Assembly (NCBI GenBank): GCA_000333855.2
Contig: CM007318.1
Coordinates: forward strand, 1,414,205 to 1,478,204
Direction: 5' to 3'
DNA: 64,000 nucleotides
Source: Endotrypanum monterogeii
Taxonomy: Eukaryota; Euglenozoa; Kinetoplastea; Trypanosomatida; Trypanosomatidae
Made by a program: the position numbers and the translations under genes. The notes beneath the pieces were generated by a model that worked only from the letters and a program-made list of their open reading frames with translations, ran no database searches and was not told the DNA's origin. Positions 9,908-19,840 of this stretch are shown here, one piece after another (position 1 is the first letter of the stretch; every line of letters begins with the position of its first letter).

Positions 9908-10644
9908 CATGGAGGAGTCATGCGCCGAAAGGATTCTATTTTAGCCGTACGTTTGTATTGCCGCCATTGTTGCTTGCGTTAATACACGGAAAGCAGAACG
10001 CTTTCTTATCTCCTTGTCCCTCCCTCCCCCTCTCTCCACAGGGGGTGTAGGTATGCGACCTCCAAGAGATTCTGAATCATCTCATCCTCATGTCGGTTTT
10101 CTGCGTGTATGCAGTGAAGGGGGATTGAGGAAGCTGCGCACAAGGAGGGGTTAAGCTGCACCCCATGAAGACATTGCACAGCCCTTTATTTAATGACACA
10201 AAGGTAATGCGTGGGAATAGAAAAGTGCACTAGCCGCAACAAAATCAAGCAAACAAACAAAAAAAATAAAATAAAGCGCACGTGTTAATCTCATTCAATG
10301 ATCAGGAATTCGATGTATACGTCTTTACCGCCCTCTACTCCCTGGTCGCTTACGTAGAACTTCCCTCGCTCCTCTTCACCGTTGGTGACTGTCCTTTCTA
10401 CCTCACTTCTCACTCGCTTCACCCTCCACACACAAATACAACTTCTGCTATCATTTTTTTTTTTTTTTGGAATATATATTTCCGCTTTTCTCCATGTTCC
10501 TGTGACGCGGGCATCGATATCGTCACAATCTTTTGAGCGTGGCGCTGTACGTCATCTTTTCAGGTGTATATGGTGATCCGCTGGTAGTTCCCCGCCTTCC
10601 CCCCTCCCCCTTTCTCGCGTTTGATTTTTGTTACGATCAGACAA

Positions 10645-10645
10645 A

Positions 10646-10679
<34 letters not shown>
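10645..10679. repeat. (AC)n-(AG)n compound microsatellite
   Basis: About nine AC units (10645-10663) run directly into about eight AG units (10663-10679), in the 5' flank of NHP2. Confidence 0.95.
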
Positions 10680-10761
10680 TTCATCGTTCCATTGGATCTT
10701 TCCTCATTCGCCGAAGGATCTTCCGGTTTCACTCAGCCTCTTCTGTTGTTGCAACTCTTGT

Positions 10762-10798
10762 TCACATCTCCTCCTCCCCCCCCTCCCTCCTTCTTCAG
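10762..10798 (+). promoter_or_regulatory. Likely trans-splice acceptor of NHP2
   Basis: A dense C/T tract (10762-10796) ends in CAG at 10796-10798, one base before the NHP2 ATG. The previous AG is near 10733. If the proximal AG is used, the 5' UTR apart from the spliced leader would be a single base. Confidence 0.5.
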
Positions 10799-10799
10799 C

Positions 10800-11246
10800 A
10801 TGACTCAGGAAGACCAGGTCAAGGCGACGGAGGAGTACGATTATGATCGCGAGCTCTACCGCTGCCCCATCTCTTGGCCAATTACATCCGACAAGCCAAA
10901 GATGACCAAGAAGGTGTACTCACTCATCAAGAAGTCGGTCACAGCAAACAAAAAAAAGGGCATTGTCAAAGGCATCAAGGATGTCACCAAGGCTGTTCGC
11001 AAGGGTCAAAAGGGAATTCTTATTCTCGGCGCTGATGCTTCTCCCTACGACGTTGTGGGGCACTTCCCTGTTATGGCTGAGGAGGCGAAGATTCCGTACG
11101 TGTGGGTGCCCTCGCGTCAAGACTTAGGCACTGCCACGCAGTGCAAGCGTGCTACGTCTGTAGTGCTGTTAAAGGTGAATGAGGAGCTCAAGTCCAGTTA
11201 TGATAAGATTGTGCTCGCCATCGAGGATCTGAACTCGGAGGAATAA
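10800..11246 (+). CDS. NHP2, H/ACA snoRNP core protein (L7Ae family)
   Basis: Small RNA-binding protein of 148 residues. In the family, NHP2 sits in H/ACA snoRNPs with Cbf5/dyskerin, Nop10 and Gar1 and supports pseudouridylation and rRNA processing in the nucleolus. The L7Ae/L30e fold is evident from GILILGADASPYDVVGHFPV (from residue 72) and the following IPYVWVPSRQDLG. Residues 1-30 form a short acidic leader, YDYDRELY; NHP2 is favoured over ribosomal L7a or Snu13 by length and by this N-terminus. The open frame extends upstream to 10533 only through the C/T-rich spacer; the ATG at 10800 gives a family-sized protein. A basic lysine-rich stretch (TANKKKGIVKG) precedes the core. Confidence 0.9.
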   Translation: MTQEDQVKATEEYDYDRELYRCPISWPITSDKPKMTKKVYSLIKKSVTANKKKGIVKGIKDVTKAVRKGQKGILILGADASPYDVVGHFPVMAEEAKIPYVWVPSRQDLGTATQCKRATSVVLLKVNEELKSSYDKIVLAIEDLNSEE

Positions 11247-12434
11247 ACAACGTAGTCGACAAGGTGCTTTGGCAAAACTACTTGGCCTATTCGGCTCATG
11301 TGAGGTTGCCCCCCTTTTCCGACGCGGTTAAACGCGATGCAGCGACAACTTCTGTTTTTGAAAATCAGAGTGCGAATACAGGGTGGCAGGAAAGGGGGGG
11401 GGGGCAAGGAGGCGCTGCTGTGTTTTACCAAGGGACAGATTTCGTATTCGACTCATCCTTTCCTGTGATGAAGTGTCGCATCGAAAGTGAGAACAGCAGC
11501 CCCCTGCCGCCCCTCCCCCCCCCAAAAAAAAAAAATACGTATAGCTAGAAGGTGAATTCAAATGTGTGCGAACGTTTAACAGGGGTGGGGATAGATGGGG
11601 GTGTCCACGTGCCTGATCGCAGGTTAGTGACCCCCCCTTCCTCCCTCCCTACCTCCACTTCCACATAAAGGCGTGTTTAGTCGGCCCCCTTTCTCGCTCC
11701 AACATTTCGTACACCGCATGTTTCTCTCCACGTTTTTTTTTTCAGCTGCCACATTTCGCGTGTGGAAGGTATGAAAGAAATAACAAAACCGAAAGGAGCG
11801 ATAGAGAAAGGTCTGTTATACACGTTGTCTCGACGGAGATACAGCGACAAAACGGTTACTTGATGCACTTCGTGTTTGCCTGCGCGTCTCTGCGTTTTCT
11901 TATGTTGTTGAGTCTGTGGACACGGGTTCTCTCTTCTTTGTCTTTTTTTTTAATGTTAAAAAAAAATTGTTTCTCTTGTCGTTGGTGTTCTTCTTTGCGT
12001 CTGGGTTGTGTCAGGAAACACACTATCCTGGGCAATGAGAAGAGATGATCCGGGAGGGAATGCCGTCTCCGTGCACACACAAAAAGATTTTGTCGCTCTG
12101 TTTGTTTCTTTTTTTCGTGTGTGTGTGCGTGTGTGAGCGGAAAGTGAAGCATTATCTTTTCTTCACTATATATATATAGTGTTAACTTTGGCGATTTAAC
12201 TGTCAATCAAGTACCACCCTTACGAATATAAAATGTTGGTGTTCATCCACAATGATGCGTACAATACGCGCACCTCACGCTGGAGTGAAACCTCAACTGT
12301 GATGAGCCATCAGCTCCTTTCGGTTATCGCCGGAACCCTGCAAAGGGTTAAACGAGGCATCCTCCACACGCAGTAGAGTCTGCTCGTGCCTTCGAGACCG
12401 ATTGAATCTCTCTCCTCTGTGCCAGATAGCTCTG

Positions 12435-12459
12435 CACCGCTCATCCATATGAGGCGGTG
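12435..12459. repeat. Hairpin-forming inverted repeat
   Basis: CACCGCTCAT pairs with ATGAGGCGGTG across a very short loop, with a single bulged G, giving about ten base pairs. It lies in the middle of a spacer and may form a structured RNA element; nothing more can be shown. Confidence 0.55.
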
Positions 12460-12546
12460 TCCCACTCCCCCTTACTGGCGTTGATGTAGAAATATGTCCT
12501 CCTCCACTGAATTCTGAGACGCGATGTTCTCAAGATGCCACGCTTT

Positions 12547-12572
12547 TGTGTGTGTGTGTGTGTGTGTGTGTG
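12547..12572. repeat. (TG)13 microsatellite
   Basis: Uninterrupted TG dinucleotides about 330 bases before the RGP1-like start. Confidence 0.95.
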
Positions 12573-12902
12573 CATTTCTATTCCAACGTGTATGTCATGC
12601 TCTTGTTTGAGGCTTCTCTCCACTGCTCTCCGCACTTTTTCTCTTCCCCTTCTCTTCCTGCAACGCACGTTTCCCCGGTGGTTGTGTTGATTAGCTACCA
12701 ATCAATAAGGCTCTATCACGCGTGTTTGGTCTACTGTCTCAGTGCACAGACACGTACCGTTGAAAAGAAGTGCAGTGCGTACAATATAGCGGCTTGTTCC
12801 TCTACGAAGAAACACCTATCTCTTTGTTTCTTCCTCTTGCGGCATGGGGGCAGCCGAGAGGCTGATCTGAGGACGAAACTCTCGTCGGTTTTGTACGTGG
12901 CA

Positions 12903-14343
12903 ATGGAGTTCTCCCTCGTCATGTCTGCCGCGCCGAGCCGGTTGTGGTACATCGAGGGTGATGTGGTCAAAGTGCGACTGTGCATTACTTGCGTACCCGA
13001 GGCGACACCGGTCGGTCACCAGGAGGTGGTACCCCCTACCGTGTGTGCAGCAGCACAATTACTTCTCCATCGATCCCTCAGAGTCGGAGGCAGGCGAGAC
13101 GGATATGTGTGTGGACCTACTGGAGGCTGAACTCGCAGGGCTCGTCGAGCTGGACACTAGTGTCATGAAGCCTCTCAGCTGGCCGGCCGCCGAGGATGGG
13201 AAGGGCTTACACCAAAGCACGCATTCTGGGGTTACTGCTTCCGCGGTAGCGTACACACTCTACAGCACCGGTAAAAAAAAACTCCGTGAGGGAATGAAAC
13301 TGAAGCGGAATGAATCAGCTGCGATAGAGTTCATCTTTCGCCTCCCGGAGGGATGTCCGTCAACATTCAAAGGCCGGGCCGCTGACTATCGACATGATAT
13401 TACAATATCCGCATTCTGGTACGCGGCACGGTCGGCCTACTCGGCGAGGGCGGCCACTCCGCACTTATGTGCGGTGAGGGTACCACTGACAGTCTTTAAT
13501 ACGGTTGCCAGTGTAGTTCCACTGCCCCTAAGGTCACTTTTCCCCCTTCCCCCCACCGCGGCGCTCGTGGCTGAGGAGTTCTTCTTTAAAGCTTTGTCCC
13601 TCCCCGCAGTCCCGGGGCCCTCAATAGCGGCACCACTGATGGATGTCATGTTCCCCGAGGAAGCACAGCTGCGGACATCTCTTACTGTACGGCGCGACGC
13701 GAAATCACTGATACCGTCTTCTTTAGTTTCTCAAAGGCACCCTGTGTCTCTCATGATGCCATACTTGGGCGTCAACGTCCTCCGAGTAGACCTGCACTCC
13801 TCTCGGGTGGCCCTCGGCGACTACCTCCAGGGTGCGCTAACCGTCATGGAGCCAGATCCACTGCCAGACAGTACCCCAATAGACCCACAACTGCAACGCC
13901 CGCAGCTTCATGAGGCTCCAGTCCCAGTGTCCGTCCATCTTTCCTTGGAGGTGCTCGAGTGCGTTACGCCGGAGTCTGCCATGTCCGTGCAAAACGCCAG
14001 CACACAGGATACTAAAGCCCACGGCTTCGATAATTTTGTTTGCATGGACAAACGTGTGGTTCATAGTGCTGAATTTACTGTTCTCGATACGCTGTGCGTT
14101 CCATTTGAGTTCTTTTTGCCTGTGGGATTTTTGCCAACCACGACCATCACGGACGTCACCATTTTTCTGTGGCAACTTCGCGCCGAAGTAACGGTCGTCA
14201 CGCGCGAGGCGCTCTCTCTCACAGCAACACCGGGAGTCGATCGACTTGGGCCCCTTCTAGGATTGATCGAAGGGGTCTTTCCTCTGCTTGTGATGCCTCC
14301 ATCAGTGCCGTGCGCAGTGCGTCAGGGTCCAGTGTGGTCATGA
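12903..14343 (+). CDS. RGP1-like protein (Ric1-Rgp1 GEF subunit), apparent frameshift
   Basis: Arrestin-like protein resembling Rgp1, which with Ric1 activates Ypt6/Rab6 at the Golgi. The supporting core is FRLPEGCPSTFKGRAADYRH and a C-terminal beta segment with VPFEFFLPVGFLP and IFLWQLRAEVTVV, matching the Rgp1 pattern of a gently hydrophobic IPF/W-L-R-E motif. The gene reads in two frames. From the ATG at 12903, the first 40-odd codons give a beta-rich start (LWYIEGDVVKVRLCITC) and then drift into nonsense, with a stop before 13131. The body lies in the +1 frame from about 13040 to 14343. The junction is at or just after a run of five C at 13032-13036; one surplus base there would explain it. 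The body frame alone could begin at the ATG at 12961, but that leader is unlike protein. Combined length is about 480 residues. Whether this is a sequencing error, a pseudogene or a real shift is undecided. Confidence 0.75.
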
Positions 14344-14826
14344 AAAAAAAAAAAACATAGATCGTATCACACTGTAGGTTCTTTGTCGCAGCTCTTTTCT
14401 CCCTCCACTCCCTCTGTCTGTCTGCGCTGCACATCAACATTCCTCCCACTGCTCATGTTTATTACTCATTGACATCCGCGGTTGGCCGACTGTGGCTCTG
14501 GGAGCATGTTTCCGGCCCCGTCGTGCACCAACAGCTGCTGAGGGTGTCTCATGCGGAGCCATAGGTGTCTCGCTTCGTTCAAAGACCCTCTAGCATGATG
14601 TTTTCTCTCCCGACTTTCTTGTCTCAGTCGTGTCTTTGCGGGCGCACCCTTTTTTTTCTCTGCCCGCCTTTCCTACTCCTATCGTTTCCCCGCCTCTTTT
14701 TCTCGGCGCCTTTTTGCCTAGGTTTGCTCACCTTCCGCAACTCGCCCCTCCCCCCCCCCACCCACACACACACTCCACTGAAGCTTGACAAAGCGAGTTC
14801 GAGACACGTACGCCGGTGTGATTTCC
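14344..14826. other. Spacer before UFSP2
   Basis: Contains an A-run directly after the RGP1-like stop and C/T-rich tracts (14590-14760) ending in an AC-rich stretch. The first AG after the long tract is near 14782, a plausible trans-splice acceptor about 45 bases before the UFSP2 ATG. Confidence 0.6.
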
Positions 14827-16347
14827 ATGGAAACCTTCGAGACTCGCGCTAGGAGAACAGAGGACTATCCGCTGCATGTCCTGCAGCGTAGCAATAGGAC
14901 CCTGGCGATAGTTGGCGAAGCGGCAGTAGATGCTTTACCCATGGGAGGTGAAGGGTACACAGACCACTTAGTCACGTCGTCCACGGAGCTAGAGCCCTTT
15001 TTGACGAGCCTTCCAGAATCAAACATACCGTTCAAGTGGTGCGCACGGGTTACTTGCTCGGTGTCGAGAAAGTTAAGGCAGCACTGCCTCCTTTTAAAGC
15101 TTCTGTCGCGCGATATCACAGCCTCCGCTCTTTTAGACAGAGTCCCTAGTGACACCAACGCGGTGGATACAGTGTGGACCGACGTGAGGACATCTACGCA
15201 GTTGTGGGAAGCTTCTTCTGCGGACGCTGGCACCGAAACAATACACGTTCATCTGATGAGCGTGCCTGAGGTGCCAGAGACGATTTCTTGCACGTTGGAT
15301 GACATGCCTTGCGCGTGCTCTACGGGGCCGGCGTGTAGTGGGGTCACCACTCGGGTTCTTCTGGGGGACTTTATCAGTGATATTGTCGCGCAGGTGGAGC
15401 AGCTTTTCAATGAGTTGCTCAGCGATGAGGCAGGCCGTTTCTCTGACACGGAAGTGTGCTGGCCGGCTCACATGCGCTTCCCTGTGAACGTGCACACCCG
15501 CGACGACGCGAGGCGGCGGGCGGAGCACGCAGCTCTGCTGCTGCCCCATCAATCTCTGCTGTTTCATGAGGATGCTATTCAGGCGTGGTCGACATGGGAG
15601 GACTTGGTTCAGCAGCACGAGTCGAAGGCGGCTTTTCACTTCCGTACCGGCGAGACCTGGGAGCGGCACCTGGTCACCTCCCCGCACCGTGAACTGGCGC
15701 CTGGGCTGCAGCCGTCGATCACTGGTGCTGAGACATATTTAATCTCTGGTGATTATGATTATTACCATTACCGTGTCGACGGTTTCCGCGACGATGGTTG
15801 GGGCTGTGCCTACCGAAGTTTGCAGACGGTTCTTTCCTGGTTTCAGCATGCGGGTTTTATGCGTGCTGCCATCCCAACGATCCGACGCGTTCAGGAAATT
15901 CTTTTCCAGATAGACCCCGACAAAGCAGACAAGAAAAACTTTGTCGGCTCGCGCGACTGGATCGGCAGCTTTGAAGTTATGCTGGTGCTGCAACATTATA
16001 TGCCAGCTCTCGAGTGCACCATCAAGCGCATCGAAAGCGGAAAGGACCTAGACACTGACTCCTCAGTGCAGATGCTTCTAAAAGAGCACTTTCATAGCCC
16101 ACGCGCCGCTCCGGTAATGATAGGGGGCAGTAGCTATGCGCATACTATCCTTGGCATCCACGTTAACGTCCATACGATGGAGGCCTTGTACTTGATTCTC
16201 GATCCTCACTACTCCGCTGACCCCACAAACATCAAGACAGTCATAAAGAAACGGTACCTTGGCTGGAAGCAGGCAGCAAAGTTTTTTGAGGCGGGCAGCT
16301 GGTACAACTTGTGCATCCCACGGGCAGAATATTTCGATCCCCGATAA
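14827..16347 (+). CDS. UFM1-specific protease UFSP2 (peptidase family C78)
   Basis: Cysteine protease that matures UFM1 and removes it from targets; in other eukaryotes it works at the ER membrane on ribosomal and ER-phagy substrates. The 506-residue protein has a divergent N-terminal region (1-300) and a C-terminal protease domain. The nucleophile is Cys327 in DDGWGCAYRSLQT, followed by VGSRDWIGSFEV, the oxyanion-region block APVMIGGSSYAHTILGI and the Asp459-Pro-His461 motif in LILDPHY. The end GWKQAAKFFE...YNLCIP is also typical. These blocks separate it from the related-looking ATG4 family, where the GWGC-type start is followed by different sequence. The frame reaches 14785 only by a TTG, so the ATG at 14827 is used. 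All catalytic residues are present, so the enzyme is probably active. Confidence 0.93.
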   Translation: METFETRARRTEDYPLHVLQRSNRTLAIVGEAAVDALPMGGEGYTDHLVTSSTELEPFLTSLPESNIPFKWCARVTCSVSRKLRQHCLLLKLLSRDITASALLDRVPSDTNAVDTVWTDVRTSTQLWEASSADAGTETIHVHLMSVPEVPETISCTLDDMPCACSTGPACSGVTTRVLLGDFISDIVAQVEQLFNELLSDEAGRFSDTEVCWPAHMRFPVNVHTRDDARRRAEHAALLLPHQSLLFHEDAIQAWSTWEDLVQQHESKAAFHFRTGETWERHLVTSPHRELAPGLQPSITGAETYLISGDYDYYHYRVDGFRDDGWGCAYRSLQTVLSWFQHAGFMRAAIPTIRRVQEILFQIDPDKADKKNFVGSRDWIGSFEVMLVLQHYMPALECTIKRIESGKDLDTDSSVQMLLKEHFHSPRAAPVMIGGSSYAHTILGIHVNVHTMEALYLILDPHYSADPTNIKTVIKKRYLGWKQAAKFFEAGSWYNLCIPRAEYFDPR

Positions 16348-16863
16348 GCAAGTATTTACTTGCATCTGAGGCGTGCCTGTGTGTACTGTCGTGATAACAT
16401 ATCATCATCATCTTAAACTGTACATGTTTCATCTCGTCCTCGCCCTTTGGAGAGAGAAACAAATTGATGGTGGCGAATCGCATTGCAGAGCCTGAGAGAC
16501 AAATGTCCTTGAAAAAAAAAAGAAGGTGGCTTTTCTAGGGCTACGTAGATGTTGTCCTGAGTGAGGTCGCATAACTCATCGCGACGATGTGATATGGAGG
16601 ACGTAGGGCTAGTGTTTGGCTATGGTCCTACATGCAGACTCTGCAGAGCCTTGATAGTTCTCTTTTTCGGCTTCTCTCTCTAGCAACATCACTTCGAGTA
16701 CTCCTCTCAACCTGTTCTTTGGTCTGACTCACACTGCACGGGGTTCCGTCAATATATATATATTTGCAACACCTACTCACACGGGTGTCACTCTTTTTTG
16801 TCTGCCCCTATCCATAACCCGGGGATCTTTCACCCATTTTTTGATCATCAATACGTAAATCTA

Positions 16864-16911
16864 CATACATATATATACATATACATATATATATATATAT
16901 ATGTGTGTGTA
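16864..16911. repeat. Imperfect (AT)n microsatellite
   Basis: ATAC and AT units followed by a short GT tract, about 130 bases before the next ATG. Confidence 0.9.
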
Positions 16912-16992
16912 CCGTGTGCATTTCTGTGATGCATACGACTCCATTTTTTTATCTTATTCATGAAGAAACGCTGAGTCCGCCATTTCTTGCCA

Positions 16993-17010
16993 CTCCTTTT
17001 TTTTTTCTAG
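16993..17010 (+). promoter_or_regulatory. Trans-splice acceptor of small mitochondrial gene
   Basis: A pyrimidine tract of C and ten-plus T residues ends in CTAG at 17007-17010. It leaves a 28-base 5' UTR before the ATG at 17039. Confidence 0.7.
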
Positions 17011-17038
17011 CGTGTCTGTGAAATCACCACAGTTCATT

Positions 17039-17350
17039 ATGCTCCGCCGTGTTGCCACCAAGACGACTGTGGCTGCTGCTGCGCCTCTGTTGGCCAGCAC
17101 CCGCGCCTACAACATGTTTGTCTTCAAAGACCCTGTTCGCCGCCCGCAGCTTTCCCCCGAAGAGCGAGCGAAGGTGAAGATCAACTACGCTGAGTGGCCT
17201 GAGGAGTTCCGTGACTTCGACCCTGAGGACCCTTACAAGAATTCGCCCGAGATTATTGAGGGCCTCAGCAGCTGGAATCTTTTCCTTTGGGGTGTCGAGT
17301 GCGCCTTTATTTATCAGTTCTATGAAGTGGTTTTCCCCAAGAGTATTTGA
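17039..17350 (+). CDS. Small mitochondrial protein, possible respiratory-chain subunit
   Basis: A 103-residue protein. The N-terminus (MLRRVATKTTVAAAAPLLAS, then TRAYN) is rich in Arg, Ala, Ser and Thr with no acidic residue, a typical mitochondrial presequence with a likely cleavage near TRAY. The middle is charged (SPEERAKVKINYAEWPEEF, FDPEDPY). The C-terminal 25 residues contain an aromatic hydrophobic stretch (WNLFLWGVECAFIYQFYEVV) that could be one membrane helix. This size and layout are usual for accessory subunits of trypanosomatid respiratory complexes or ATP synthase, but I do not recognise a specific subunit. The start is the first ATG after the acceptor at 17010; the frame reaches 17012 only by GTG. 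Confidence 0.85.
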   Translation: MLRRVATKTTVAAAAPLLASTRAYNMFVFKDPVRRPQLSPEERAKVKINYAEWPEEFRDFDPEDPYKNSPEIIEGLSSWNLFLWGVECAFIYQFYEVVFPKSI

Positions 17351-18325
17351 ATATCTAGCGACATGCACTAGGAGAGGGGAGAGAAGATGAAAAAGTTTGG
17401 TTGCGCGCACATACGATTTAGCCCCCCTCCCTCCTCCCTCCTCCCTCCCCCGGCTGGAGGGCTCGTGAGTGTTGTATGTCCTCGAGCACCTCTGGACTCG
17501 ACATGTGACACTACGCGAGCGGTTGGAATGCCCCGCACCTTGCAATTTTTTTCGTTTTCCTGCTTCAAACTCTTCAAACTCTTTTAGGAAAGTCTTTCCG
17601 TGACTGACACACGACAAAGTCACCGTAAAGCACCGCCGAGAGCGGGGCGGGGTGGGGGCCGGAACACTGCGGTGTAGTGTAGTGTATTGTGTGCACGCAT
17701 CTGCCTCCCACAAGGAGGCTCAGTGTGCTCGTCACATCAGTAACTTTACTGACCAGTGGCGCGGGAATGTCCGGGTGACTCTCTCGGGCAACACAAGGCG
17801 CGTGTCTTCAGGTGATGATACGATGTTGTTGCTCTTCTTTTTCGTTGTTTCTTCCTGTGCGTGAGTTTGTCTGTACGTGTGCCTAGGTGAGTGTAGTATG
17901 TAGTAGCGAAACACCAGATAATAATGGAAAGAAACTATATATACCAGAAGGGTGCACATGTGCACAGGGAGTGTAGCTCCCACACCGAAAAAAGAGCTCC
18001 ATGCCGTAGTGCTGAAGTCGCCGCCACAAATCAGAAGTCAGGCACAGAGAGAGAAAACACGCGAGCGTGAGTGCAATCTTTCTCCGGTGTGGGCACGATG
18101 CGACATCGACTAGCACCTTGGGTAATGTTGCGTCCACCAGACTACCGAAGTTTTGATGCGTCGCTTTTATTGGGGCCGTCGATTTTGGTTGCACGCGCTT
18201 TAGCGGAGTACTTCTAATGCCGAATTTCTCTCATGGGCTTCGTACCCAGGTGCTGTGTGTGTAGCGAGTGTTCTCTAGTTTACCACTTTTCCCTATTCGA
18301 TCCTCCCTCTGAAGCGACCATCTGC

Positions 18326-18361
<36 letters not shown>

Positions 18362-18835
18362 ACTGTCGACGGGATGGAGGTGAGCAGTTGAGAGCATCGT
18401 CCAAGTTTGCATCTTCTCAGCTGTTCGCATTTCGCCAAAACAGGTGGTGCGTTTTGCAATAATCCGCCCATTTCACTTTTTTTTTTCCTATGGAGGAGGG
18501 TAGGAGATCTCTTCCGTACAGCCCTCGTGCCTCTCGCCCGCTTTTCCCTAGTGAGAGAACATCTCATCATAAAGTTTCTCCCTCTTTTGCCTCACGAGGA
18601 GGCACACACCCAAAGCGTACGTGTGTGTGTGTGTGTGTCCCGTGTGGTTACCGGAACAAAGAGATTTTTCATATCTTCGATTTTAGTTTTAGGTAGGTGC
18701 ACTTGCCGGGTCTTTTTCATTCTTGTCGCGGAAGTGGTGCCGTCACTCGCGCATCTCTCGTGTTGTTTCCCCACTTCTCCATTTCTCATTCGATCTGAGA
18801 AATTGACCACCTCGAAAATTTTAGCGAGAGGGGGG
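17351..18835. other. Spacer, nearly 1.5 kb, no supported gene
   Basis: Contains C/T-rich blocks at 17420-17450, a TG microsatellite at 18326-18354 and a second GT tract near 18621-18640. The open frame of the next gene extends back through this stretch to 18407 without any ATG, so that part is taken as UTR. An antisense frame at 17883-18194 begins with GTG and is rejected. Confidence 0.65.
18326..18354. repeat. (TG)14 microsatellite
   Basis: Uninterrupted TG dinucleotides in the spacer upstream of the one-TM mitochondrial protein. Confidence 0.95.
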
Positions 18836-19840
18836 ATGCAACGATTACGCACCCCGATGGCGCTGCGATTTTTGCAGTTCAGAAACCCTGGCCACTGGGA
18901 GTCACTGCAACTGTATTCACTAGCCACGAACGCTAGACACCTTTGTATAAGAGCCACTAATGGACTTTGTGCGTCATCCAGTGGGTCAGACAACGTGTGC
19001 TCGTCGAGCTCAACACCTCTGAACGCCAAAGAAGATTCCGTGGGCTCCAAGAAAAGTTTGTCGATGTCGCAGACGCCGCGAGAGGTTCCTCAGGCTATTT
19101 TCTCTAAGGAGGAGACTTCTAAATCAGCCGAAATGGAACTCCCGCACACTGTAGCCACGCCGCTGAAGGGAGGCGCACAGCTCTCGATGAGCGATGCCTT
19201 CGCGCAGCCGCCGTCAGTACATTCGTCGTCCCCACCTCCACCGTCGGCGCCGCCGCCGCAGGACAGTCTTCCTCGCCGCCTTCTCGCGTCTTGGCAGCAA
19301 GGGGTGGTGGCTAGCATTGGCGCCGTAATGGGCATCGGGTTTCTTGTGTATTTTTTATACATCCCTGTGAAGGAGGACACAGTACACCACACTGCTGTCG
19401 TTGCCTCTGAGGCGTTGGCGGACTCGCGGCTGAAGGAGCAGGCGGTACAATTGACCAAAGATGTGTTGCTGGAGGTGCTCCGCAATCCCAAGTCTCTCGA
19501 TGCCACCGTGGATGTTGTGGTCGAGCTTCTAGCACGGGAGGAGACGAAAATTGCGATTTCTTCGCTCCTGCAATCACTATTTGAGGATCACTACACTCAG
19601 GAGGTCACGAAAAAGTTTGTATTGCGAGTTGTGCAAGATCCTTGGATTCAGGATCAGCTTCAGATGATTACCGAGGAGCAAGTGCGCAAGCTACTCAACA
19701 ACAACGCAATAAAGACCGAGTTGTCCAAGTTTCTCCTCAAGTCTGCGCTGGAGTCGCTAGAGAAGCCACAGTTGCACTACGAGGTGGCGAAAGCCGTACG
19801 TCATTCTGTCGCGTCGATTGCGAACTTCTGGTGGAATTGA
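18836..19840 (+). CDS. Probable mitochondrial one-TM protein with helical C-terminal region
   Basis: Unrecognised protein of 334 residues. The N-terminus (MQRLRTPMALRFLQFRN) is Arg-rich and lacks acidic residues, suggesting mitochondrial import. A Ser- and Pro-rich linker (SSPPPPSAPPPQ near 128-143) precedes one hydrophobic segment at about 159-178 (SIGAVMGIGFLVYFLYIPV). The remaining 150 residues are predicted helical and contain loosely repeated units built like LTKDVLLEVLRNPKSLDATV, with hydrophobic residues every three or four positions. That layout suits an inner-membrane protein with a soluble helical domain. The 429 upstream bases are open but have no ATG, so this start is secure if the message is translated from ATG. 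Function unknown. Confidence 0.8.
   Translation: MQRLRTPMALRFLQFRNPGHWESLQLYSLATNARHLCIRATNGLCASSSGSDNVCSSSSTPLNAKEDSVGSKKSLSMSQTPREVPQAIFSKEETSKSAEMELPHTVATPLKGGAQLSMSDAFAQPPSVHSSSPPPPSAPPPQDSLPRRLLASWQQGVVASIGAVMGIGFLVYFLYIPVKEDTVHHTAVVASEALADSRLKEQAVQLTKDVLLEVLRNPKSLDATVDVVVELLAREETKIAISSLLQSLFEDHYTQEVTKKFVLRVVQDPWIQDQLQMITEEQVRKLLNNNAIKTELSKFLLKSALESLEKPQLHYEVAKAVRHSVASIANFWWN

Larger units (their letters stand above)
9391..10799. other. Spacer between AP-1 gamma and NHP2
   Basis: No convincing gene. It contains a palindromic C17G9 block at 9882-9907, A-rich stretches near 10240-10275, a T16-type run near 10456-10468, and AC/AG dinucleotide tracts before NHP2. A 138-codon open frame at 9356-9772 begins with GTG inside the AP-1 gamma end and has no domain-like composition. 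Confidence 0.7.
11247..12902. other. Spacer between NHP2 and RGP1-like gene
   Basis: About 1.65 kb without a supported gene. It holds A-, T- and C-runs (for example near 11510-11534 and 11731-11742), a short AT tract near 12167, a hairpin at 12435-12459 and a TG microsatellite at 12547-12572. A C/D-like GTGATGA near 12300 was considered as a snoRNA box but lacks a suitably placed CTGA. Confidence 0.65.
16348..17038. other. Spacer with microsatellite
   Basis: No gene seen. It has an A-run at about 16513-16523, an imperfect AT/CAT microsatellite at 16864-16911 and a clear splice acceptor just before the next gene. Confidence 0.7.

Noticed and set aside
12298..12380. GTGATGA as a C box of a C/D snoRNA
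   Set aside because: No CTGA D box lies at a suitable distance and no flanking terminal stem was seen.
14827..16347. ATG4 (autophagy protease) as identity of the C78-type protease
   Set aside because: The GWGC-type start looks similar, but GSRDWIGS, MIGG and LILDPHY blocks are those of UFSP2.
17883..18194. Antisense 103-codon frame in the spacer
   Set aside because: Opens with GTG, is on the opposite strand to every other gene, and has no recognised motif.
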